Positions 1 to 7,032 of a stretch of 7,767 bases of DNA are shown here, one piece after another. Both the position numbers and the translations under genes were made by a program. A model generated the notes under the pieces. That model was not told the origin of the DNA. It did no database searches and saw only the letters and a program-made list of their open reading frames with translations. How positions within the stretch are numbered: the first letter of the stretch is position 1; each line of letters opens with the position of its first letter. Source of the stretch: Flavobacterium psychrophilum (GTDB lineage: Bacteria; Bacteroidota; Bacteroidia; Flavobacteriales; Flavobacteriaceae); the NCBI GenBank assembly GCA_945907225.1, contig CAMDSN010000073.1, positions 1-7,767 of the forward strand. Direction: 5' to 3'.

Positions 1-186
1 GATGTTTTGATATATTATTTAGAAGATGGCTCAAAAATATGTGCTAGACCCAGTGGTACAGAACCTAAAATAAAGTTTTATTTTAGTGTGAATACATCAA
101 TAAATAGTTTGGAGGAAATTCCTGGAGCAACCGAATATTTAAACGAAAAAATAACCAATATAATTTCAGAAATGCAGTTGAACTAA
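1..186 (+). CDS. Phosphoglucomutase/phosphomannomutase, C-terminal end (partial)
   Basis: This is the 3' end of an alpha-D-phosphohexomutase, an enzyme that interconverts hexose 1-phosphates and 6-phosphates in the cytoplasm to supply nucleotide-sugar synthesis. Reading from base 1 in frame 1 gives 61 codons ending in TAA at 184-186; the start lies outside the window. Residues 16-25 of the fragment read [10 protein letters not shown], the phosphate-binding loop of domain 4 that grips the substrate phosphate in this superfamily. A short helical tail follows, as is normal for the C-terminus. The stop overlaps the ATG of the ABC exporter by one base, so the two are probably co-transcribed and translationally coupled. 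The fragment cannot tell glucose specificity from mannose or glucosamine specificity. Confidence 0.93.
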   Translation, partial: DVLIYYLEDGSKICARPSGTEPKIKFYFSVNTSINSLEEIPGATEYLNEKITNIISEMQLN

Positions 187-2015
187 TGGATACTAATCTC
201 AAGAAACTTTTGCCTTTTGCACTTGTATATAAGAGACACATTTATTTGAATGTCTTCTTCAATATTTTTTATGCACTTTTCTCAACACTGCTGATGGTGT
301 CAATGATACCCACACTTAATGTTCTTTTTGGGCTAACAGAAAAAGTCTATAAAGCACCTATTTACTCAGGTTTTGAAAATATTAAAGCGTATGCAGAGGC
401 GTTTCTGAATTACAAAATAACAACCTTAACGGACGATCATGGGCTTAAATGGGCATTGTTATTTGTTATTTCTATTATTATTACAACGGCTTTATTAAAA
501 AATATTACTAATTATTTTGCTTCTTATCACGTCACCCGGTTAAGAACCGGTGTGCTTCGGGACATTAGGGAAAAGCTATATAATAAAATTATTAACCTTC
601 CTGTTTCCTATTATTCCGAGAGAAGAAAAGGTGATGTAATGGCACGAATGTTGGGCGATATAAATGAAGTCCAGAATTCATTTTTTCAGGTTTTAGAATT
701 GGTAGTCAGAGAACCACTCACCATTCTTTTTTCTATTGTTACGATGTTTATCATCAGTCCGAAACTAACATTCTTTGTTTTTGCTTTTATTCCAATATCG
801 GGAATTGTTATTTCATTTGTCGGAAAAAATCTAAAGGCAAAATCTGTCAAGGCACAAAATGAAAATGGAATTTTTATTTCTATTTTAGATGAAACTCTAG
901 GAGGACTTAAAGTGGTTAAAGGATATAATGCTGAAAATTTATTTATCAATAAATTCAATGATTCAATCAATAGATTGTTGCGTTTGTCTAACAGTATCGG
1001 AAATAAAAATAATCTAGCTTCTCCGCTAAGTGAATTTTTGGGAATTGTTACCATTGCTACTTTACTTTGGTTTGGAGCGCAATTGGTAGTTGAAGAACAC
1101 ACGTTGTCATCGGCAACATTTATAACATACATTGCCCTTGCCTACACTATACTAACACCTGCAAAATCAATTTCCAAAGCTTCCTATCAGGTTAAAACCG
1201 GATTAGCTGCTGCAGAACGGGTTTTCACTTTAATGGAACAGGAAAACAACATTGTTGATAGTCTGGACGCAATTGACAAAAAATCTTTTAACGATAAAAT
1301 TATTTTAGAAAACATCAATTTCAGGTATGAAAATGAAAATATTTTAAAGAACTTCAATCTTGAAATTCCGAAAGGAAAAACTGTCGCATTAGTAGGGCAA
1401 TCCGGAAGCGGAAAAAGTACAATTGCCAATTTATTAACTCGATTTTACGATGTAAATGAAGGGAAGATTTTTATTGATGGCACCGACATCAAAGAAATTC
1501 AATTAAAATCGTTGCGAGACTTGATAGGATTGGTTACACAGGATTCCATTTTATTTAATGATACAATCAAAGGAAATATTGCTCTGGGTAAACCAGATGC
1601 TTCTGATGAAGAAGTAATAGAAGCCTTAAAAATTGCAAATGCCTACGAATTTGTGAAAGAATTACCCGAAGGTATTCATACCAACATTGGAGACAGCGGA
1701 AACAAACTTTCGGGTGGACAAAAACAACGGTTATCTATTGCACGAGCGGTTTTGAAAAACCCTCCTATAATGATCTTAGATGAAGCTACTTCTGCTTTAG
1801 ATACCGAAAGCGAGCGATTGGTTCAAATAGCTCTAGAAAATATGATGCAGAACAGAACATCTATTGTTATTGCGCATCGCCTTTCTACCATTCAAAAAGC
1901 AGATATTATTGTGGTAATGCAAAAAGGGAAAATTGTAGAACAAGGAAATCACTTGGAACTTTTAGCTAAAGGGGGGACCTATTCAAAACTGGTCTCTATG
2001 CAGTCTTTGGATTAA
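186..2015 (+). CDS. MsbA-type ABC exporter, fused membrane and ATPase domains
   Basis: This is a half-size ABC exporter of the MsbA/multidrug type that would work as a homodimer in the inner membrane, using ATP to flip or export a lipid or hydrophobic compound. The N-terminal half has about six hydrophobic membrane spans (roughly residues 22-50, 88-112, 172-190, 194-212, 282-303 and 308-328). The ATPase half is complete: A-loop Tyr381, Walker A GQSGSGKST at 404-412, Q-loop Gln452, signature LSGGQ at 508-512, Walker B ending in Asp532 with catalytic Glu533, D-loop SALD at 536-539, and switch His564. At 609 residues it is somewhat longer than E. coli MsbA (582). The extra length appears to lie in an extended first periplasmic loop, about residues 50-87. 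The ATG overlaps the preceding mutase stop codon, which supports this start. Lipid A core export is a reasonable guess, but sequence alone does not separate it from drug export. Confidence 0.93.
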   Translation: MDTNLKKLLPFALVYKRHIYLNVFFNIFYALFSTLLMVSMIPTLNVLFGLTEKVYKAPIYSGFENIKAYAEAFLNYKITTLTDDHGLKWALLFVISIIITTALLKNITNYFASYHVTRLRTGVLRDIREKLYNKIINLPVSYYSERRKGDVMARMLGDINEVQNSFFQVLELVVREPLTILFSIVTMFIISPKLTFFVFAFIPISGIVISFVGKNLKAKSVKAQNENGIFISILDETLGGLKVVKGYNAENLFINKFNDSINRLLRLSNSIGNKNNLASPLSEFLGIVTIATLLWFGAQLVVEEHTLSSATFITYIALAYTILTPAKSISKASYQVKTGLAAAERVFTLMEQENNIVDSLDAIDKKSFNDKIILENINFRYENENILKNFNLEIPKGKTVALVGQSGSGKSTIANLLTRFYDVNEGKIFIDGTDIKEIQLKSLRDLIGLVTQDSILFNDTIKGNIALGKPDASDEEVIEALKIANAYEFVKELPEGIHTNIGDSGNKLSGGQKQRLSIARAVLKNPPIMILDEATSALDTESERLVQIALENMMQNRTSIVIAHRLSTIQKADIIVVMQKGKIVEQGNHLELLAKGGTYSKLVSMQSLD

Positions 2016-2050
2016 ATTGATTGGACAACAACTTTTTTTGAATTTAAAAG

Positions 2051-4528
2051 CTATAATTTCACTGTTAATTTAATATTGAATACTCTTGTTGTCATATAAT
2101 TTGGTATACCATATTGAGTTTTAGTATACACATCTCTTACCCAGGTATTTGTAATTGCATTTTGGTTGTTAAATAAATTAAATATTTCAAAGCCAACCGA
2201 CAAATCTTGAAATTTCTTCAACCAATGGCTTTCCGGCCTTTGTCTATTTCTTTCGGTCATTACATACGAAAAGCCAACGTCTGCTCTACGGTAATCACGC
2301 AAACGGCTTTGATATATATACGGATCAGCATAGGAAGGTGACCCCCCCGGCAGACCGGTGTTATAGACTAAATTCATATACAATTTCATACTTGGTAAAT
2401 TTGGCATATAATCTTGAAAGAGAATTCCAAATTTTAATCGTTGATCTGTAGGACGTGCAATATAACCTTTGTTATTTAAATTTTCTTCCGTTTTCATGTA
2501 CCCAAAACTTAACCAAGATTCTGTTCCTGGCACAAATTCTCCATTCAAACGCATGTCTAATCCATAAGCATAAGCAACAGCTTCGTTATTTGCACGGTAT
2601 CTAATCCTAACATTATCTAACGTATAGCTATTTACATCGGTCATAGATTTATAATAGCCCTCTGTGACCAGTTTGAAAGGCCGGTTGTTCATCTTGAAAT
2701 TAAAGTCATTGCTTATAACAAGATGTTGTGACTGTTGTGCTTTTACATTTGGGCGGACAATTCCAAGAGGATCACGCAACTCTCTGTAAAAAGGGGGTTG
2801 ATGATAATAGCCGAAAGACAATCTAAAAATCATGTCTTTTTTCCAATCAGGTTTCAAAACCAACTGTGCTCTCGGACTAAAAACAGTTTGACTTTTAGCA
2901 TTTAAAATTTCATTTCCAGAAACTAACCAATTGTGAAAACGGGCTCCTGCAGTAATCCAAAACTGACTATCACCAATTAGCGTTTTAGTATTCCATTGTG
3001 CAAACCCAGATAACCTATCAATATCAACAAAGTTGGTGGCTCTCACATTCTGATAAGGTACTAAAGGACCGGTATAGGGAGAATAGGGTTGCTCATTTGG
3101 TAAACTAAATTGAGGAGGGTTTATTGAAAATCCAACAGAATCTATTACTTCCCATTCAACGATTCTATCTCTAATATTTTCTCTTGTGTATTTAATACCC
3201 CAATCAACTTGATGCTTTTTGTTTTTAAGTTGGTGCGTTCCTTTAATTTCAGCATTAACTATTAGAGCATCCAAATCATTTCGAGCGTGATTTAACTGGG
3301 TCCCTATCCCTCTGTTGAAAGTAACTTCTCCCAATGTTTCAGACCCAATATTTGTATCGACATCTCCTAAAAAATAAGCCGCAAAAATATCAAAATACTC
3401 TTGTTCTTGCGTATGATAAATTGACCCAATTAATCTAAAATTATTTCTTTCATTAGGAATAAAATTTGTTTTTATGGCTCCAAATAATGTTTGATATTTA
3501 TCTTTTTCTTGCCCTTCATAAAAAACTTGTAGTGCTATTGGTTCGTCTATAGTCCCAAAGTTGGTTTGTCGGGTTAAAGGCTGATAATTGTATTTATTTT
3601 GAGATATATTGCCTAAAAAACTAAACTGCCATTTTTTATTTGGCTGAAAATTTACATTTGTTTGCACGTCGGCAAAAGTAGGTCTAAAATTAGTTTGGGT
3701 CTCTTGACTATTCACCAAAAGCGAATTGTCTCTATAACGAATTCCTGTAATGGCAGACCATTTTTTATTTTTAGAAATACCTTCAAGAGTTAATGCACCA
3801 CCCAAGTAACTGGCTTCTGCAGTCAAACTATATTTCTTTGGTTTTCTGTAGGTAATATCTAAAACCGAAGATAATTTATCTCCGAATTTGGCTTGAAAAC
3901 CTCCTGCAGAGAAATCAACATTCTGAACCATATCGGTATTTGTGAAACTCAAACCTTCTTGTTGGCCAGAACGAATCAAAAAAGGGCGATATACTTCAAT
4001 TTCATTTACATAAACTAAATTCTCATCATAATTTCCTCCTCGAACCGAATACTGAGAGCTCAATTCACTATTAGAATTTACACCTGCAAAAGTTTTAAGG
4101 ACACTCTCAATTCCAGCGTTAGCACTTGGATTACGCCTAATTGTTTCAGGATCTATAGATGTTATGCCCTGAACTCTTCGCCTACTACTTGTAACTACAA
4201 CATCTTGCAATTGTTCGGCTTTGTCATTCATCATTAAGTGATATTCGAAATTTTCTCCAGACTTTAATTTTAAAGGAACCGTTATGCTTTTCAGGGCCGA
4301 ATGAGTAAAAACTAATACCACTTTTTGATTGGCAGGGATTATGAGTTCGTAAAATCCATTTTCATCCGATGTAACCGATTTGGTTTGATAACTAATACTT
4401 ACACCAACTATAGGTTGGTTGTTTTCATCCAAAATAAGCCCTGCTACCTTGGCGGTTTGATTTTGTGCAAAACCTACTATGCCCGTCAAAGCGAAAAGGA
4501 AAATGAAAAGGAGATTGTGTGTTTTCAA
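2051..4528 (-). CDS. TonB-dependent outer-membrane receptor with carboxypeptidase-like N-terminal domain
   Basis: This 825-residue outer-membrane transporter would take up a ligand using energy from TonB-ExbBD. Residues 1-21 are a signal peptide with a likely cleavage after GFA. Residues 27-100 form the carboxypeptidase-D regulatory-like beta-sandwich common in Bacteroidota receptors. LQDVVVT at 107-113 resembles the TonB-box linker. The plug domain spans roughly 118-230 and includes YSVRGGNYDEN at 160-170. The rest is a 22-strand-type beta-barrel rich in aromatic, alternating strands, including GLPGGSP near 725-731 and FNLFNNQN near the end. It is shorter than SusC proteins (about 1000 residues) and no SusD lipoprotein gene is nearby, so a polysaccharide locus is unlikely; the substrate is unknown. 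The start is TTG (4528-4526): an in-frame stop lies four codons upstream, and the next in-frame ATG, around residue 99, would remove the signal peptide. It lies 9 bases after the M23 gene and is probably in the same operon. Confidence 0.93.
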   Translation of the reverse strand: MKTHNLLFIFLFALTGIVGFAQNQTAKVAGLILDENNQPIVGVSISYQTKSVTSDENGFYELIIPANQKVVLVFTHSALKSITVPLKLKSGENFEYHLMMNDKAEQLQDVVVTSSRRRVQGITSIDPETIRRNPSANAGIESVLKTFAGVNSNSELSSQYSVRGGNYDENLVYVNEIEVYRPFLIRSGQQEGLSFTNTDMVQNVDFSAGGFQAKFGDKLSSVLDITYRKPKKYSLTAEASYLGGALTLEGISKNKKWSAITGIRYRDNSLLVNSQETQTNFRPTFADVQTNVNFQPNKKWQFSFLGNISQNKYNYQPLTRQTNFGTIDEPIALQVFYEGQEKDKYQTLFGAIKTNFIPNERNNFRLIGSIYHTQEQEYFDIFAAYFLGDVDTNIGSETLGEVTFNRGIGTQLNHARNDLDALIVNAEIKGTHQLKNKKHQVDWGIKYTRENIRDRIVEWEVIDSVGFSINPPQFSLPNEQPYSPYTGPLVPYQNVRATNFVDIDRLSGFAQWNTKTLIGDSQFWITAGARFHNWLVSGNEILNAKSQTVFSPRAQLVLKPDWKKDMIFRLSFGYYHQPPFYRELRDPLGIVRPNVKAQQSQHLVISNDFNFKMNNRPFKLVTEGYYKSMTDVNSYTLDNVRIRYRANNEAVAYAYGLDMRLNGEFVPGTESWLSFGYMKTEENLNNKGYIARPTDQRLKFGILFQDYMPNLPSMKLYMNLVYNTGLPGGSPSYADPYIYQSRLRDYRRADVGFSYVMTERNRQRPESHWLKKFQDLSVGFEIFNLFNNQNAITNTWVRDVYTKTQYGIPNYMTTRVFNIKLTVKL

Positions 4529-4537
4529 TTTAGAATA

Positions 4538-6241
4538 TTATGGTTTTTGACTTCTAAAAAAATGCGTTTCAAAGATAGAAGAATTTCCAACATTATCAGT
4601 TATTACTAGTTTTAAATCATTTCTTCCTTCATCTACAATCCCATCAGAAAAATGATGAACTATTTTTTTTGTTTTCGATTCATATTCAAATAAGATCCAT
4701 TTCCCATTCAAATAGCCATTGTAACTTTTAATACCTGAAAGCTCATCCGAAATTAAAAAAGCAAGCGCATTCTGATCATTAATCCATTTGCCTCCAATTC
4801 GCTTTTCTGGTTTAATTTTTGGCGGTGTGCCGTCCTTTAATAATTTATACTCCCCTAAAATTTTGGAATAAATTGAAAATGAATTTTTATATATTTTGGT
4901 ATTAAAATATTTCACTTTTTTATCAATTATAAGACCTATAAACATTCTTTCCTTATCGCTTATGGAAACAATACTGTCTTCAAAAGTGATATAGAAATTT
5001 GTAAATGCAGGCATAATGTCTTTATGAAGAAATAAGGATTTCCCTTTAATTTCAAAATTCATATGAAAATCGTTGTAAAATGTATTTGGAGGAAAACTTA
5101 CTGTTACATTTTCTAATGAAAAAATATTTTCCTTTTTGGATTTAACAAAATATTTAGAGGTTATTGGTATAGCTGAAATTTTTGAAGGAGCCACAGAGTA
5201 TTGAATAGGGACATATATTTTTACGGTATTTTGATTAAAATCTAAAACTTCGATACGGTATAATTGAGTAATATTATTTTCAACTTTAATTATACCACTG
5301 TGCTCACCCGGATTTACTATACTTAAGGAATAGGGTTTGTCCATATATAATTTTTGTACGCGCTGTCCAAGTGCTTTATATCGTTCATAATCAATCAATG
5401 CATTTATCTGACGCGTTTCATTAAAATCAAACGTATCAAACTGGCAACTAAAATCAGGTCTTCCATTCAAAAAAGTTTGTACTTTAAAAACTCCATTTGC
5501 ATTCCATGAAACATCATCATAATCAAATGTGGTGATACCAAATCCTATAGTTCCTGAAGCTAAAATTTTCTCAGCTAAATAAGAACCATCATCCTGCAAG
5601 GACAAATTTACAGCAATTGGTCTTTTAGACTGATTTGCAATGGAATTTGAATCTAAAGGATAAACCCATAAACTGTTTATCACAGGACTTTTAGTATCAG
5701 TGATAGCAGCATCAAACCCAAAGTATAATGGATTAATTATTTTTTCAGTTTGTGTGTCTCTAATTTCAAAGTGGAGATGTGGTCCATCGGAACTACCTGT
5801 GTTGCCAGAAAAGCCAATTACATCACCCTTAGCGACTAATATATCATCAGGTTTTAAAAGGATATCTAACTCAAAGGATTTAGCTTTATATTGTTCATTC
5901 TTAATATACTTTTCAATAGGCCCAAAACCCGATTGCAAGTGACAATAAACAGTAGTAAAGCCATTAGGATGTGTAATATAAACTGCCTTGCCATAACCCA
6001 CGTCAGAAATTTTTATTCTGGAAACATATCCCTCAGCACATGCATAAACATTAAAACCTTCCTGCTTTTCAGTTTTAAAATCCAATCCCGAATGAAAATG
6101 ATTTGATCGTAACTCTCCAAAGTTACCTGAAAGTTTAAGTGGAATATCAAGAGGAGAACGAAAATAATCCTTTGGGTATTGATTTTGCCCAAAAGAAAGT
6201 AAAGACAACAAAAAAAAGGTTAAAAAGAAATTCATTAGCAT
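4538..6241 (-). CDS. Secreted M23-family zinc metallopeptidase
   Basis: This is a 567-residue exported protein with a LytM/M23 peptidase domain, a family that cuts peptide cross-links in peptidoglycan. A hydrophobic signal peptide covers residues 1-18, and the mature protein would begin near Gln19 or Asn20. The peptidase domain spans about 30-175 and has every expected catalytic residue: His50 and Asp54 in HSGLD, His101 in YCHL, and His155 and His157 in PHLHFE. His50, Asp54 and His157 should hold the zinc, with His101 and His155 catalytic, so it is likely an active enzyme and not an EnvC/NlpD-like degenerate activator. The remaining 390 residues are beta-rich with no domain I can name; the last 90 or so (ending in DNVGNSSIFETHFF) look immunoglobulin-like. 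The ATG at 6241 is chosen; Met3 (6235) is an equally possible start. It is the first gene of a two-gene unit with the downstream receptor. Confidence 0.92.
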   Translation of the reverse strand: MLMNFFLTFFLLSLLSFGQNQYPKDYFRSPLDIPLKLSGNFGELRSNHFHSGLDFKTEKQEGFNVYACAEGYVSRIKISDVGYGKAVYITHPNGFTTVYCHLQSGFGPIEKYIKNEQYKAKSFELDILLKPDDILVAKGDVIGFSGNTGSSDGPHLHFEIRDTQTEKIINPLYFGFDAAITDTKSPVINSLWVYPLDSNSIANQSKRPIAVNLSLQDDGSYLAEKILASGTIGFGITTFDYDDVSWNANGVFKVQTFLNGRPDFSCQFDTFDFNETRQINALIDYERYKALGQRVQKLYMDKPYSLSIVNPGEHSGIIKVENNITQLYRIEVLDFNQNTVKIYVPIQYSVAPSKISAIPITSKYFVKSKKENIFSLENVTVSFPPNTFYNDFHMNFEIKGKSLFLHKDIMPAFTNFYITFEDSIVSISDKERMFIGLIIDKKVKYFNTKIYKNSFSIYSKILGEYKLLKDGTPPKIKPEKRIGGKWINDQNALAFLISDELSGIKSYNGYLNGKWILFEYESKTKKIVHHFSDGIVDEGRNDLKLVITDNVGNSSIFETHFFRSQKP

Positions 6242-6359
6242 TCTAAATGAAGGTCATAAAAGTACGTAAAAATTTACAAAAAAAATAAAAATATATAACA
6301 TACTTAAAAACGTATTATTGAATATTGTTTAAAAATAAGATAAATAATTACCAAAAAAA

Positions 6360-6389
6360 TTGTGAAACCAAAATAGAATCCTAACTTTG
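6360..6389 (+). promoter_or_regulatory. Bacteroidota-type sigma-A promoter for the coiled-coil/zapA operon
   Basis: A TTG at 6360-6362 (-33 element) is followed by a 19-base spacer and TAACTTTG at 6382-6389, a perfect match to the TAnnTTTG -7 element of Bacteroidota housekeeping promoters. Transcription should start around 6394-6397, leaving a leader of about 20 bases before the ATG at 6417. The leader is A-rich with no Shine-Dalgarno sequence, as is typical for this phylum. Position and spacing both fit; the start site itself is inferred. Confidence 0.78.
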
Positions 6390-6416
6390 TAAAGTAAGTA
6401 ATGAATAAAGAAATTT

Positions 6417-6707
6417 ATGAGTGAAATTGCAGAAATAATTGGTTCTGTTGAGAATAGAGTTGGGAAACTTTTTACTAAAATAAATAGTTTAGAGCAAGCA
6501 AGCCTTTCATTAAAAGACGAATTAAACAAATCTGCTGATTTGGTTTTAAAACAATCTATTGAGATTGCAGCATTAAAATCGGAATGTGAATCACTTAAAA
6601 TGGCTAATTCATTATTAGGCGGTGAAGAAAATACAAGAGATACAAAGCTTAAAATAAATTCATTAATCAGAGAGATAGATCACTGTATAACTCAGTTGTC
6701 AGATTAA
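6417..6707 (+). CDS. Small coiled-coil protein upstream of zapA (possible ZapB-like partner)
   Basis: This 96-residue cytoplasmic protein has no signal peptide or membrane segment. Residues 1-70 are almost continuously helical with heptad-like spacing of Ile, Leu and Val (SVENRVGKLF, INSLEQASLSLKDEL, IEIAALKSECESLK), which predicts a coiled coil. A GGEEN turn at about 69-73 breaks the helix, and a second short helix ends in LIREIDHCITQL. I recognise no catalytic motif. It is separated from zapA by only 4 bases and shares its promoter, so a role with ZapA at the division ring is likely by context; the size and coiled-coil form resemble E. coli ZapB (81 residues), but homology is not shown. Similar Bacteroidota proteins are, as I recall, sometimes mislabelled as a phenylalanyl-tRNA synthetase beta subunit, which this sequence does not support. 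The ATG at 6417 follows the promoter at a suitable distance. Confidence 0.88.
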   Translation: MSEIAEIIGSVENRVGKLFTKINSLEQASLSLKDELNKSADLVLKQSIEIAALKSECESLKMANSLLGGEENTRDTKLKINSLIREIDHCITQLSD

Positions 6708-6711
6708 AAAT

Positions 6712-7005
6712 ATGGATGAAAAGCTTAAAATAAAACTATCAATTGCAGACAGAGTCTATCCTTTAACGGTAAACCTGTCACAAGAAGAAGGACTTAGAAG
6801 TGCTTCCAAAAAAATTGATGCTATGATTAAGCAATTCGAAGAAAACTATGCTGTTCGTGACAAACAGGACGTTTTAGCCATGTGTGCCTTACAATTTGCT
6901 TCTCAAGTAGAACAAAAGCAAGTTGATAGTACAATTGACAACAAAGACTTAGACAGGTTAAAGAAGATTAATGATTTGTTATTTGATTATCTCGAAAAAA
7001 AATAA
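6712..7005 (+). CDS. zapA: Cell division protein ZapA
   Basis: ZapA binds FtsZ in the cytoplasm and cross-links its protofilaments, stabilising the division ring. The 97-residue length is typical of the short ZapA family. Residues 5-65 follow the family pattern: a beta-strand pair (IKLSIADRVYPLTV, around 6-19), an LRSASKKID helix start at about 28-36, then the VLAMCALQFASQ segment around 54-65 that begins the dimer/tetramer coiled coil. The C-terminus (KDLDRLKKINDLLFDYLEKK) continues as a charged helix. It starts 4 bases after the stop of the coiled-coil gene and is almost certainly translated from the same mRNA. The 3' neighbour is a structured RNA, an arrangement that recalls the zapA-ssrS order of gammaproteobacteria. 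Confidence 0.92.
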   Translation: MDEKLKIKLSIADRVYPLTVNLSQEEGLRSASKKIDAMIKQFEENYAVRDKQDVLAMCALQFASQVEQKQVDSTIDNKDLDRLKKINDLLFDYLEKK

Positions 7006-7032
7006 CGTTCTTAAAATTAGGATTACAATACC

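Noticed and set aside
686..1132. 148-codon open frame on the minus strand inside the ABC exporter
   Set aside because: It lies wholly inside a gene with complete ABC motifs on the other strand, and its translation shows no domain or sensible start context.
1971..1976. Six-G tract near the 3' end of the ABC exporter as a slippage site
   Set aside because: It is short, encodes Gly596-Gly597 after all catalytic motifs, and the frame is intact; little suggests a switch.
2016..2050. Possible bidirectional terminator between the convergent exporter and receptor genes
   Set aside because: There is a T7 tract, but the only pairing I find is a 5-bp A/T-dominated stem (CTTTT 2032-2036 with AAAAG 2046-2050), too weak to call.
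5700..6106. Two overlapping plus-strand open frames (5700-5942 and 5891-6106) opposite the M23 peptidase domain
   Set aside because: They are antisense to the conserved HSGLD and HLHFE region and have no promoter or recognisable protein features.
6257..6264. Minus-strand TACTTTTA as a -7 element for the M23/receptor operon
   Set aside because: It differs from TAnnTTTG at the last base, and the nearest TTTG upstream is only 12 bases away instead of about 19, so the promoter in this region remains unidentified.
7024..7031. TACAATAC just before the ncRNA as its promoter
   Set aside because: It resembles an E. coli -10 box more than TAnnTTTG and has no -33 element at the right distance; processing from the zapA transcript is as likely.
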